From: Alistipes sp.
Lineage (GTDB): Bacteria > Bacteroidota > Bacteroidia > Bacteroidales > Rikenellaceae
Assembly (NCBI GenBank): GCA_017560425.1
Contig: JAFZEX010000008.1
Span: 1 to 35,613 of the forward strand
Length of the DNA: 35,613 nucleotides
Direction: 5' to 3'
Position numbers and translations under genes: made by a program. The stretch's first letter is position 1. Every line of letters begins with the position of its first letter. The notes below the pieces were generated by a model that had not been told where the DNA came from, searched no databases, and worked only from the letters and a program-made list of their open reading frames with translations. Positions 24,303-32,410 of the stretch are shown piece after piece.

Positions 24303-27300
24303 ATGCGCCCATTCGTACACTTACACGTACATAGCCAATACTCGTTGCTCGACGGTCAGGCAAGCATCACAAAGCTTGTCGATAAGGCCATCGATGACGG
24401 CATGCCAGGCATTGCCCTCACCGACCATGGCAACATGTTTGGTGTCAAGGAGTTTTTCAACTATGTAAAGAAGAAGAACGGCGCACGCAAGGATAAGATT
24501 AAGGCGCTACAAGGACTCATTGATCGCCTCGAGAATGGCACAGCTTCGGCAGAGGAGATGGGCGAGGACAGTTCAGCCGCCCTTGCTAAGGCACGTGCCG
24601 ACTTGGACAAAACACCAAAGCAGGACTTCAAGGGCATCATCGGCTGCGAGGTATATGTGGCACACCGCCGACTCCACAACAAGGAGGGCAAAGAGGATCA
24701 GGGTGGTTACCACCTCATTCTCCTTGCTAAGAACATGCAGGGCTACAAGAACCTAATCAAGATCGTATCAAAGGCTTATACCGAGGGCTTCTACATGCGT
24801 CCTCGTACCGATCGTGTCGAGTTGGAGAAGTATCACGAGGGCTTGATTTGCTGCTCGGCATGTCTTGGTGGCGAAATCCCACGCCTTATTCGCAGCGGCC
24901 GTTTCGACGATGCTGCGGCAGCCATCGAGTGGCATCGCTCGATATTTGGCGACGACTACTACCTTGAGCTTCAGCTACATAAGGCTACCGTTGAGCGTGC
25001 CAACCACGAGACATGGGTTGAGCAGGAGCGTGTCAATGACTTCCTCATAGATTATTCGCATAAGCATGGCGTTAAGCTAGTGTGCACCAACGATGTACAC
25101 TTTGTTGATGAGGAGCACGCCGAGGCTCATGACCGCCTTATCTGTCTTGGTACAGCCAAAGACCTCGACGACCCACGCCGTATGCTCTACTCGAAGCAGG
25201 AGTGGATGAAGACCACAGCAGAGATGAATGCCATCTTTGACTTTGTCCCCGAGTCGTTGGACAACACCGTGGAGGTGTGCAACAAGGTCGAGAGCTACTC
25301 TATCGACCACTCGCCAATCATGCCTACGTTTGCCATTCCCGAGGAGTTTGGCACCGAGGAGGGCTATCGCCAGAAATATAGCGAGAAAGATATTTTTGAC
25401 GAGTTTACTCAGGACGAGAACGGCAATGTCGTGATGTCGGATGACGACGCAAAGAAAAAGATTGAAAAACTTGGAGGTTACGACAAGTTATATCGAATAA
25501 AGCTTGAGGCAGACTACCTCGCAAAACTCGCCATGGACGGCGCACATAAGCGCTATGGTGAGATACTTGACGAGGAGACCGAAACACGCCTTAAGTTCGA
25601 GCTTCACATCATGAAGACCATGGGTTTCCCTGGCTACTTCCTTATCGTGCAGGACTTCATTCGTGCCGCACGTGAGGAGCTCGACGTATCGGTAGGTCCT
25701 GGCCGTGGCTCTGCTGCGGGCTCTGCCGTGGCTTACTGCCTCGGTATCACGCAGATCGACCCTATCAAGTACGACCTTCTGTTCGAGCGTTTCCTTAACC
25801 CCGACCGTATCTCGTTGCCCGATATCGATATCGACTTTGATGATGATGGTCGTGGACGTGTGCTCAACTGGGTAACACAGAAATATGGCAAGGAGAAGGT
25901 GGCACACATCATCACCTATGGCACCATGGCTACAAAGATGGCGCTTAAGGATGTTGCACGTGTACAGAAGCTTCCTTTGGCACAAGCCAACCAGCTTTGC
26001 AAGTGGGTTCCCGACCGCATCACCGACCCTAACGACAAGGATAAGCAGCTCAAGATCAACCTCAAGAATGCCATCATGGCAGTTCCAGAGCTTAAGGCTG
26101 CCGAGGAGTCGTCAGACCCAATCATGCACGACACGATTAAGTATGCTAAGATGCTTGAGGGTAATGTTCGTGGCACGGGCGTACATGCTTGTGGCACAAT
26201 CATTTGCCGTGACGACATCACCGATTGGGTACCTGTGAGCACCGCCGTCGATAAGGAGACGGGCGAGAATATGCTCGTTACGCAGTATGAGGGTTCAGTG
26301 ATTGAGGATACCGGACTCATCAAGATGGACTTCCTTGGTTTGAAGACCTTGTCAATTATCAAGGATGCCGTTGAGAATGTACGTATTACACACGGCGTAG
26401 TCATCGACCCCGACACAATACCTATCGACGATAAGAAGACTTACGATCTATACTGCAAGGGCGGAACCATCGGAACATTCCAGTTTGAGTCACCAGGCAT
26501 GCAGAAGTATCTCCGTGAGCTTCAGCCATCTACCTTCGAGGATCTCATTGCGATGAACGCATTGTATCGTCCAGGTCCGATGGATTATATTCCTGATTTT
26601 ATCGACCGCAAGCACGGCCGTAAGCCTATTGAGTACGATATTCCTATCATGGAGCGCTACTTGAAGGACACCTATGGCATTACCGTATATCAGGAGCAGG
26701 TCATGCTCCTCTCTCGCCTACTCGGCAACTTTACCCGAGGCGAGTCTGATACTCTGCGTAAGGCGATGGGTAAGAAGATTAAGTCGAAGCTTGACGAGCT
26801 CAAGCCCAAGTTTATCGCTGGCGGTAAGTCGAATGGTCATGACGAAAAGGTGCTCGAGAAGATTTGGGCTGACTGGGAGAAGTTTGCATCGTACGCCTTC
26901 AACAAGTCGCACGCCACATGCTACTCGTGGGTAGCATACCAAACAGCATATATCAAGGCGCACTACCCTTCTGAGTATATGGCAACGGTACTCAGTCGTA
27001 ACCTCAATGATATTAAGCAGGTTACAGCCTACATGACCGAGTGCAAGAACATGGGTATCTCGGTATTGGGCCCCGACATCAACGAGTCATTGCTCAAGTT
27101 CTCAACAAACAAGCAGGGTGACATTCGCTTTGGCTTGGCAGCAATCAAGGGTGTTGGCGAGGCAGCCTCAGAGTCGATAATCCGTGAGCGTCAGGAGAAT
27201 GGCCCTTACAAGGACATCTACAACTTCATGGAGCGTGTAAACTTCTCGGTGGTAAACCGCAAGTGCTTGGAGAGCATCGCCTATGCTGGTGGCTTCGACT

Positions 27301-28139
27301 CGCTTATCGACTTTAACCGCTCTCGCTTCTTTGCCGAGGATGCGTCGGGCGTGCAGTATATCGAGTCGCTCATTCGCTATGGTCAGCGTATGCAGCAGGA
27401 GAAGCAGAACTCGCAGCAGAGCCTATTTGCCATGGACACATCTATGGGCGGCAACATCCAGCCACCACGTGTGCCCCAGGTTGAAGATTGGAATCCGCTA
27501 ACTATATTAAATAAGGAGCGTGAGGTGATCGGACTATACATGTCGTCGCACCCTCTCGATAGGTTTGGCTTCATCTTGCGCCGAGCATGCCAGCACGACC
27601 TCATGTCACTCCAGGATCTCAACCCACTCAAGGACACCGAGGTTGCCTTGGCGGGTGTTGTGACGAGCGTAACGCCGCTTGCCACAAAAGATGGACGCCC
27701 TTATGCACGATTTGTGCTCGAGGATTATAACACCGAGCACGAGTTTATGCTCTATAGCAAGGACTATGAGCGCTTTAGCTCGCTTATTCAGATAAACAAC
27801 TTCTTGTTTATCCGTGGACGTGTGCAGGTGCGACCCTACCGCCAGCCCGAGGAGCTGGAGTATAAGATACTCTCTATTCAGCATCTTGCCGACATTGCCG
27901 ATGGCATCACAAATATTCGTATCGAGCTAGACATCAACGAGGTATGTCCATCGTTTACAAACATGATACTCGAGCAGGCGGCAGCGAATAGTGGCAAGGC
28001 GACACTACAATTTATTATTATTGATCACAAGGAGGATGTGAAGATCAAGCTCAGCTCAAAGAAGTATCGAGTGGCACCATCCGCCGAGTTTATCAACTTT
28101 TTGGACAGTAACGACATCAACTATTTTATAAACATTTAA
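24303..28139 (+). CDS. dnaE: DNA polymerase III alpha subunit
   Basis: The replicative polymerase subunit, 1278 residues, normal for Bacteroidota. Domains: PHP N-terminus (about 1-300: HLHVHSQYS at 6-14, ALTDHGNMFG); the C-family polymerase core with catalytic Asp-507 and Asp-509 in LPDIDIDFDDDGRG; GPGRGSAAGSAVAY in the palm; HhH pair (IKGVGEAASESI, about 950); and a C-terminal OB fold (VALAGVVTSVTPLATKDG), beta-clamp region. The PHP domain has an insert of charged helical sequence (about 58-103), common in this phylum; it is too short for an intein. No proofreading domain is present, as usual for DnaE. trxA begins 12 bp after. Confidence 0.98.
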   Translation: MRPFVHLHVHSQYSLLDGQASITKLVDKAIDDGMPGIALTDHGNMFGVKEFFNYVKKKNGARKDKIKALQGLIDRLENGTASAEEMGEDSSAALAKARADLDKTPKQDFKGIIGCEVYVAHRRLHNKEGKEDQGGYHLILLAKNMQGYKNLIKIVSKAYTEGFYMRPRTDRVELEKYHEGLICCSACLGGEIPRLIRSGRFDDAAAAIEWHRSIFGDDYYLELQLHKATVERANHETWVEQERVNDFLIDYSHKHGVKLVCTNDVHFVDEEHAEAHDRLICLGTAKDLDDPRRMLYSKQEWMKTTAEMNAIFDFVPESLDNTVEVCNKVESYSIDHSPIMPTFAIPEEFGTEEGYRQKYSEKDIFDEFTQDENGNVVMSDDDAKKKIEKLGGYDKLYRIKLEADYLAKLAMDGAHKRYGEILDEETETRLKFELHIMKTMGFPGYFLIVQDFIRAAREELDVSVGPGRGSAAGSAVAYCLGITQIDPIKYDLLFERFLNPDRISLPDIDIDFDDDGRGRVLNWVTQKYGKEKVAHIITYGTMATKMALKDVARVQKLPLAQANQLCKWVPDRITDPNDKDKQLKINLKNAIMAVPELKAAEESSDPIMHDTIKYAKMLEGNVRGTGVHACGTIICRDDITDWVPVSTAVDKETGENMLVTQYEGSVIEDTGLIKMDFLGLKTLSIIKDAVENVRITHGVVIDPDTIPIDDKKTYDLYCKGGTIGTFQFESPGMQKYLRELQPSTFEDLIAMNALYRPGPMDYIPDFIDRKHGRKPIEYDIPIMERYLKDTYGITVYQEQVMLLSRLLGNFTRGESDTLRKAMGKKIKSKLDELKPKFIAGGKSNGHDEKVLEKIWADWEKFASYAFNKSHATCYSWVAYQTAYIKAHYPSEYMATVLSRNLNDIKQVTAYMTECKNMGISVLGPDINESLLKFSTNKQGDIRFGLAAIKGVGEAASESIIRERQENGPYKDIYNFMERVNFSVVNRKCLESIAYAGGFDSLIDFNRSRFFAEDASGVQYIESLIRYGQRMQQEKQNSQQSLFAMDTSMGGNIQPPRVPQVEDWNPLTILNKEREVIGLYMSSHPLDRFGFILRRACQHDLMSLQDLNPLKDTEVALAGVVTSVTPLATKDGRPYARFVLEDYNTEHEFMLYSKDYERFSSLIQINNFLFIRGRVQVRPYRQPEELEYKILSIQHLADIADGITNIRIELDINEVCPSFTNMILEQAAANSGKATLQFIIIDHKEDVKIKLSSKKYRVAPSAEFINFLDSNDINYFINI

Positions 28140-28151
28140 AACCTTACAATT

Positions 28152-28466
28152 ATGGCATTGAAGATTAACAATGAGAATTTTGAGGAGATCAAGGCTCAGG
28201 GCCTTCCTACAGTTATCGATTTCTGGGCAACATGGTGCGGTCCTTGCCGCATGGTAGCTCCTATCATCGACGAGCTCGCTGAGGAGTACGATGGCAAGGT
28301 GCTTATCGGCAAGTGCGATGTTGAGGAGGGCGACGATGTTGCTGCTCAGTTCATGATTCGCAACGTTCCTACAATCGTTTTCCTTAAGGACGGCAAGCAG
28401 GTAGACAAGCACGTAGGTGCAGCTACTAAGGAGCAGCTAAAGGCTAAGATCGAGGCTATGCTCTAA
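28152..28466 (+). CDS. trxA: Thioredoxin
   Basis: Cytoplasmic disulfide reductant of 104 residues, the typical length. The active site is WCGPC (28-32), in the family context FWATWCGPCRMVAPII. The conserved cis-Pro is at NVPTIVFLKDG. There is no signal peptide, so it is the reducing cytoplasmic type, not a periplasmic thioredoxin-like oxidoreductase. It has strong codon bias (GCT, GGT, CGT rich) suggesting high expression. It lies 12 bp after dnaE and could be co-transcribed, though an internal promoter in dnaE is possible. A strong bidirectional terminator follows. Confidence 0.96.
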   Translation: MALKINNENFEEIKAQGLPTVIDFWATWCGPCRMVAPIIDELAEEYDGKVLIGKCDVEEGDDVAAQFMIRNVPTIVFLKDGKQVDKHVGAATKEQLKAKIEAML

Positions 28467-28484
28467 TCTAAGCTTTAACTAAAG

Positions 28485-28521
28485 ATAAAAGGTGCTAACC
28501 GTGTGTGTTAGCACCTTTTAT
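28485..28521. terminator. Bidirectional terminator between trxA and CPBP gene
   Basis: A perfect 15-bp stem (ATAAAAGGTGCTAAC / GTTAGCACCTTTTAT) with a 7-nt loop; the second arm reaches the CPBP stop codon at 28521. U-rich tail on the plus strand. The stem core AAAGGTGCT / AGCACCTTT recurs after mnmE. Confidence 0.85.
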
Positions 28522-29348
28522 TATTCCTTGTTATCATCTCCACGTTTACCTCTCGAAACATCGACAAGCTTGCCACCTTGGGCAATAACTCTATGCGCTT
28601 TAATAAAGATATATCCCACATGTATTGCCCCCAACAAAACCACAACGGCCGACACAATATATATAGTGGAGAATATAGGTAGGTCGCCGATAAAATCCTC
28701 AATCGTACGCTCCTGGTACTTAAAGGTCATCATCACATAGGCGACGATATTATTCATGATATGCAACAAGATAGGTGCAAATATCGAGCCTTTCAAAATA
28801 TAGATGTAGCTAAGCACAATGCCAACCAAAAATGCCTCCAAAGCAACGGCAACATTGCCATGCATCACACCAAACAAGAGTGCCGAGGCAAGTGCAGAGA
28901 ACAGTGGCGAGAGCGTAGCCGAGAAGACCGAGAATATCTCACCACGAAACAGCACCTCCTCGAATATTGGAGCAAGGATCACAACACACAACATACTGAT
29001 AAGTCCCGTGGGCACATTCGTTTTAACCTCGGGAAGTAGGCGCATGAGTGGTGCAATAAGCACCGACAACACTACAATAAGCAGCAAGCCCCAAAGGAGT
29101 GTTGCCGGATTGAAGCCCGCAAAGCGCACCATAATTCGCTCCTTGCCATGCGCCACAAAGCGATTGTAGAGACAAACACCAGCGAGCATGAGCGACATGG
29201 TTAGCACATAGCTTGCAGTAAATCGAATCTCGTTATCGATGATTTGAAAGAGTGGCATTAATGCCGACGAAAGCAGATTTGCAGCAATTCCGATGACTGC
29301 AACGGCAATAATATCACGTGCTACGACAACTATTTTCCTCATAATCAT
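28521..29348 (-). CDS. CPBP-family intramembrane metalloprotease
   Basis: A 275-residue membrane protein with about eight helices and the three motifs of the CPBP (CAAX protease / bacteriocin-processing, ABI) family: Glu-130/Glu-131 with Arg-135 (FEEVLFRGE), His-163 (LLFGVMHGN) and His-196/Asn-200 (HIMNN). All metal-binding and catalytic positions are present, so it should be active, in contrast to degenerate members. Function in Bacteroidota unknown; relatives process bacteriocins, peptides or modulate immunity proteins. ATG at 29348; one at 29342 is equally good. Standing alone on the minus strand, divergent from parA, with its own -7 box at 29407-29414. Confidence 0.88.
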   Translation of the reverse strand: MIMRKIVVVARDIIAVAVIGIAANLLSSALMPLFQIIDNEIRFTASYVLTMSLMLAGVCLYNRFVAHGKERIMVRFAGFNPATLLWGLLLIVVLSVLIAPLMRLLPEVKTNVPTGLISMLCVVILAPIFEEVLFRGEIFSVFSATLSPLFSALASALLFGVMHGNVAVALEAFLVGIVLSYIYILKGSIFAPILLHIMNNIVAYVMMTFKYQERTIEDFIGDLPIFSTIYIVSAVVVLLGAIHVGYIFIKAHRVIAQGGKLVDVSRGKRGDDNKE

Positions 29349-29366
29349 TGTTCTAATTTTACACCT

Positions 29367-29384
29367 ACAATCATTTATGATTGT
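29367..29384. promoter_or_regulatory. Inverted repeat in the CPBP leader
   Basis: ACAATCAT-TT-ATGATTGT, perfect 8-bp arms, in the 5' leader of the CPBP gene, downstream of the -7 box. It might be an operator or a leader hairpin. It shares the AATCAT...ATGATT arms with the rbr-ettA palindrome, but with a two-base spacer. Confidence 0.4.
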
Positions 29385-29406
29385 CTAATAGTGGACAAAA
29401 ATCAAA

Positions 29407-29414
29407 CAAAGATA
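29407..29414 (-). promoter_or_regulatory. -7 box of the CPBP gene
   Basis: Minus strand TATCTTTG, a perfect consensus, about 58 bp before the ATG. No clear -33 at the usual distance (a TTG 24 bp away is the nearest). Confidence 0.55.
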
Positions 29415-29457
29415 GCTTTTTTATCTATATTATCATCGCAATTTCGCAGAAATTTAT

Positions 29458-29465
29458 TAAATTTG
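29458..29465 (+). promoter_or_regulatory. -7 box of parA operon
   Basis: TAAATTTG, perfect TAnnTTTG, 40 bp before the parA ATG. A -33 TTTG is not obvious. Confidence 0.55.
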
Positions 29466-29505
29466 CACGATATATATTTAGCACGAAAAGAGTCAAAGAG
29501 ATAAT

Positions 29506-30270
29506 ATGGCAAAAGTTATTGCTTTAGCAAACCAAAAAGGAGGCGTAGGAAAAACCACTACTGCCATCAACCTCGCAGCATCGGTTGCCCTACTTGGTAA
29601 AAAGGTGTTGTTGATCGATGCCGACCCACAGGCAAATGCCACATCGGGCCTCGGCTTCGACATCAACCTTGACGGCATCTACGAGTGCATCGTGGGCGAG
29701 AAACGTGCCGAGGAGGTTATCCAGCACTGCGAAGATGTAAAAAAACTATGGCTACTACCATCATCAATCAACCTTGTGGCAGCCGACACCGAGCTACCAT
29801 CGATGGACAATGCCCACCACATAATGAAGCGAATCGTAGATAGCGTTCGTGATAGCTACGACTATATCTTCATCGACTGCTCGCCATCGCTCGGCTTCAC
29901 AACCGTGAATATCCTCACAGCCGCCGACTCGGTTCTTGTTCCCGTGCAGTGTGAGTATCTCGCCCTCGAGGGACTTAGCAAGCTACTAAACACCATCAAG
30001 ATGGTTAAGGGTCGCCTAAACCCCGAGCTTCAGATCGAGGGCTTTGTGCTTACGATGTATATGCGCAACCGCCTAAACAACCAGGTTGTGAGCGAGGTGC
30101 GTGACCACTTTGGCGACATGGCATACGAAACAATCATTCAGCGCAACATACGTCTTGGCGAGGCACCATCACACGGCAAGCCCGTGATGCTCTACGACGC
30201 AGCAGCAACAGGATCGGTAAACTACCTTAACCTTGCACGAGAGTTTTTGAAGCGCAACCGTAAAAAGTAA
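29506..30270 (+). CDS. parA: Chromosome-partitioning ATPase ParA/Soj
   Basis: A 254-residue deviant-Walker ATPase that binds DNA non-specifically and positions ParB-bound origins. KGGVGKTTT (Walker A', residues 11-19), the second lysine being the signature. Switch/Walker B block YIFIDCSPSLG and VPVQCEYLALEG are typical Soj. Length and the absence of an N-terminal helix-turn-helix put it in the chromosomal rather than plasmid class. It is followed by parB after 6 bp, forming the first two genes of a conserved Bacteroidota locus. Its presence usually indicates an area near the replication origin, but this cannot be tested here. Confidence 0.97.
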   Translation: MAKVIALANQKGGVGKTTTAINLAASVALLGKKVLLIDADPQANATSGLGFDINLDGIYECIVGEKRAEEVIQHCEDVKKLWLLPSSINLVAADTELPSMDNAHHIMKRIVDSVRDSYDYIFIDCSPSLGFTTVNILTAADSVLVPVQCEYLALEGLSKLLNTIKMVKGRLNPELQIEGFVLTMYMRNRLNNQVVSEVRDHFGDMAYETIIQRNIRLGEAPSHGKPVMLYDAAATGSVNYLNLAREFLKRNRKK

Positions 30271-30276
30271 TCCACT

Positions 30277-31155
30277 ATGGCAAAGACACAGAATAAGCGA
30301 GGCCTGGGACGTGGCCTCGACGCAATATTTGGCGACCTAAACCCAGCACAGCAATCGAAGCCCATGACAGAGATGGCAGAGGTTGCCATTGCTGACATTG
30401 AGCCTAATCCCCTTCAGCCACGTACCGAGTTTAACGAGGAGTCGCTCGAGGAGCTTTCGCAGTCAATAGCACAGCTTGGCGTAATTCAGCCAATCACACT
30501 TAAGCGTCGTGCCGATGGTAAGTATACAATCATCAGCGGTGAGCGTCGTTGGCGTGCTTCGCAGCGTGCAGGTCTTGAGACACTCCCAGCCTACATTCGT
30601 GAGGTTGATGATGAGAATCTCCACGCCATGGCTTTGGTTGAGAATATCCAGCGTCAGGATCTCAACTCTATCGAGATTGCGCTCGGCATGCAACGCCTCA
30701 TAGATGAGTGCGGACTTACGCAGGAGGCTATGGCAGAGAAGCTCGGCAAGAAGCGCTCGACAGTATCTAACTACATGCGCCTTCTATCGCTCCCATCAGA
30801 GGTACAGCTTGCACTAAAGGAAGGCATTATCACCATGGGCCATGCCAAGGCAATAGCTGCACTTAGCGAGGAGGATCAGATCAAGGCTCTCAAGAAGTGC
30901 ATCAAGAAGTCGCTATCTGTACGCCAGATGGAGCTTCTTGCCCGCAAGATAAATGAGGCTCCCAAGGCAGGCACATCTGCCGACGACGAGGAGTATCCCG
31001 AGACATACTCACACCTTGTTGATGAGCTCGAGCGCATCTTCAACGACAACATATCAATTAAGCGCACAAAGAGCGGTAGCTGCAAGATCACTATCGAGTG
31101 CGCCAACGACAACGAGATTGACCGCATAATCAAGCGCTTAGCAAGTATAAAATAA
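30277..31155 (+). CDS. parB: Chromosome-partitioning protein ParB
   Basis: A 292-residue centromere-binding CTPase. The N-terminal RGLGRGLDAIFGD motif (8-20) is typical, and interacts with ParA. The ParB/Srx core has NPLQPR (44-49) and the CTP-binding GERRWRASQRAG (88-99), where the second Arg of GERR is essential. The HTH domain is at about 140-165 (LTQEAMAEKLGKKRSTVSNYMRLL), and a C-terminal dimer region follows. No mutation at key positions. No parS site (a palindrome around CACGTG flanked by AAAC or the like) was recognised in the window. It is co-transcribed with parA and probably with the downstream DUF5683 gene (29 bp). Confidence 0.97.
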   Translation: MAKTQNKRGLGRGLDAIFGDLNPAQQSKPMTEMAEVAIADIEPNPLQPRTEFNEESLEELSQSIAQLGVIQPITLKRRADGKYTIISGERRWRASQRAGLETLPAYIREVDDENLHAMALVENIQRQDLNSIEIALGMQRLIDECGLTQEAMAEKLGKKRSTVSNYMRLLSLPSEVQLALKEGIITMGHAKAIAALSEEDQIKALKKCIKKSLSVRQMELLARKINEAPKAGTSADDEEYPETYSHLVDELERIFNDNISIKRTKSGSCKITIECANDNEIDRIIKRLASIK

Positions 31156-31184
31156 ATCGATACTTGAGTGCGTTATAGAGTATA

Positions 31185-32405
31185 ATGAAGATACAACGAG
31201 TCATATCAGCCATTGCAATTATCGTAGCAAGCCTCATGTTTGCTACCACCGATAGCTATGCCCAGGAGTACAACCGCCTGAGCCAACGAGGCAATATCCG
31301 ACAGATTAATCAGGGTGGCCTTGTGCCCATCGACTCTGCTGCGCTTAAGCGTGAGCAGCAGCGTGCCATAGCACGACGTGATTCGGCATACGTTCACATT
31401 CTCGACTCATTAGGCGCAATCAGCGACCCTCGCTACAGAGGTTATAGCGCAGCAGCAAAAGACTCTGTGCGCAAGGTTGTTGCAGCTCGTCTTCATCGTG
31501 ACTCAGCCATTTTGAGCAAGGGCGACAGCATCGCACCCGACGGACGACGCATTCGCATAAACAAAAATGGCACAGAGCGCACACCATTCATCAGCGACTC
31601 AATGTCGCTTTCACGCATGTGCTGGTTGTCACTACCGTTGCCTGGCTTCGGACAGATCTACAACAAGCAGTATTGGAAGCTCGGCATATTGTACCCCACA
31701 GTAGCCGGAACAACCACACTATTTGCTCTCGAACACAAAAAATACAAGCCTCTAAAGGCGGAGTATGATCAATACCTCATTGATCACGGATATATGCGTA
31801 CGCCTGAGCTCGACGCATTGCAGACAAAGATGATCAGACACAACACCATGCAGCAGATATATGCAGGCCTCGCCATCGCATCATACATCTACTTCATTGG
31901 TGATGCAGCGGTAAACTACTCGACAAACGAGGTGTCGTCAGTCAAGAAGGCAACTACCCTATCGGCAATATGCCCAGGTGCTGGTCAGATATACAACAAG
32001 AGCTATTGGCGTGTTCCGATTGTTATTGGCGGCATGGCATCAACAATCTACACCATCGACTGGAACAACCGTGGTTATCAGCGCTTTAAGACCGCCTATG
32101 CGCTACGTGTCGATTACGAGAAAGACCCTCTTAAGTATCCACAAGGCTCTCCCGACGAGTTCCGAGGAGCATACTCTTCGACATTCCTCAAAAACCTCAA
32201 GGATAGCTATCGTCGAAATCGAGATATGTGTATCTTGCTTACGGCGGGTGTTTATATTCTCCAAATCATCGATGCACACGTAGATGCACACCTCAAGGAC
32301 TTCGATATTTCGGACGACTTGGCAATGGACCTCGAGCCATATTTTGGCACAACGTCAGTGCTATCGAAGCCTACGTTTGGAGTAAACCTCAGCGTGAAAT
32401 TCTAG
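31185..32405 (+). CDS. DUF5683 protein, exported, with a repeated GQIYNK motif
   Basis: A 406-residue envelope protein of unknown function. Signal peptide about 1-26 (MKIQRVISAIAIIVASLMFATTDSYA, then Gln). A charged region rich in Ala/Arg/Asp follows (about 40-130). The DUF5683 core has two copies of a hydrophobic block starting Leu-Pro-Gly-Phe-Gly-Gln-Ile-Tyr-Asn-Lys (about 145-160) and Cys-Pro-Gly-Ala-Gly-Gln-Ile-Tyr-Asn-Lys (about 265-275). Each is followed by a probable membrane helix, so it may be an integral envelope protein with an internal duplication. It is the third gene of parA-parB-DUF5683-mltD, an order kept in many Bacteroidota, so a role linking origin segregation to cell-wall growth has been suggested by context only. 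Confidence 0.85.
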   Translation: MKIQRVISAIAIIVASLMFATTDSYAQEYNRLSQRGNIRQINQGGLVPIDSAALKREQQRAIARRDSAYVHILDSLGAISDPRYRGYSAAAKDSVRKVVAARLHRDSAILSKGDSIAPDGRRIRINKNGTERTPFISDSMSLSRMCWLSLPLPGFGQIYNKQYWKLGILYPTVAGTTTLFALEHKKYKPLKAEYDQYLIDHGYMRTPELDALQTKMIRHNTMQQIYAGLAIASYIYFIGDAAVNYSTNEVSSVKKATTLSAICPGAGQIYNKSYWRVPIVIGGMASTIYTIDWNNRGYQRFKTAYALRVDYEKDPLKYPQGSPDEFRGAYSSTFLKNLKDSYRRNRDMCILLTAGVYILQIIDAHVDAHLKDFDISDDLAMDLEPYFGTTSVLSKPTFGVNLSVKF

Positions 32406-32410
32406 TTATT

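Noticed and set aside
24303-24700. Charged insertion in the PHP domain of dnaE as a possible intein
   Set aside because: It is only about 45 residues, lacks Cys/Ser at the start and His-Asn at the end, and such inserts are normal in this phylum.
29349-31155. parS sites near parAB
   Set aside because: I looked for a CACGTG-centred palindrome with flanking AAAC/AACA arms and found none.
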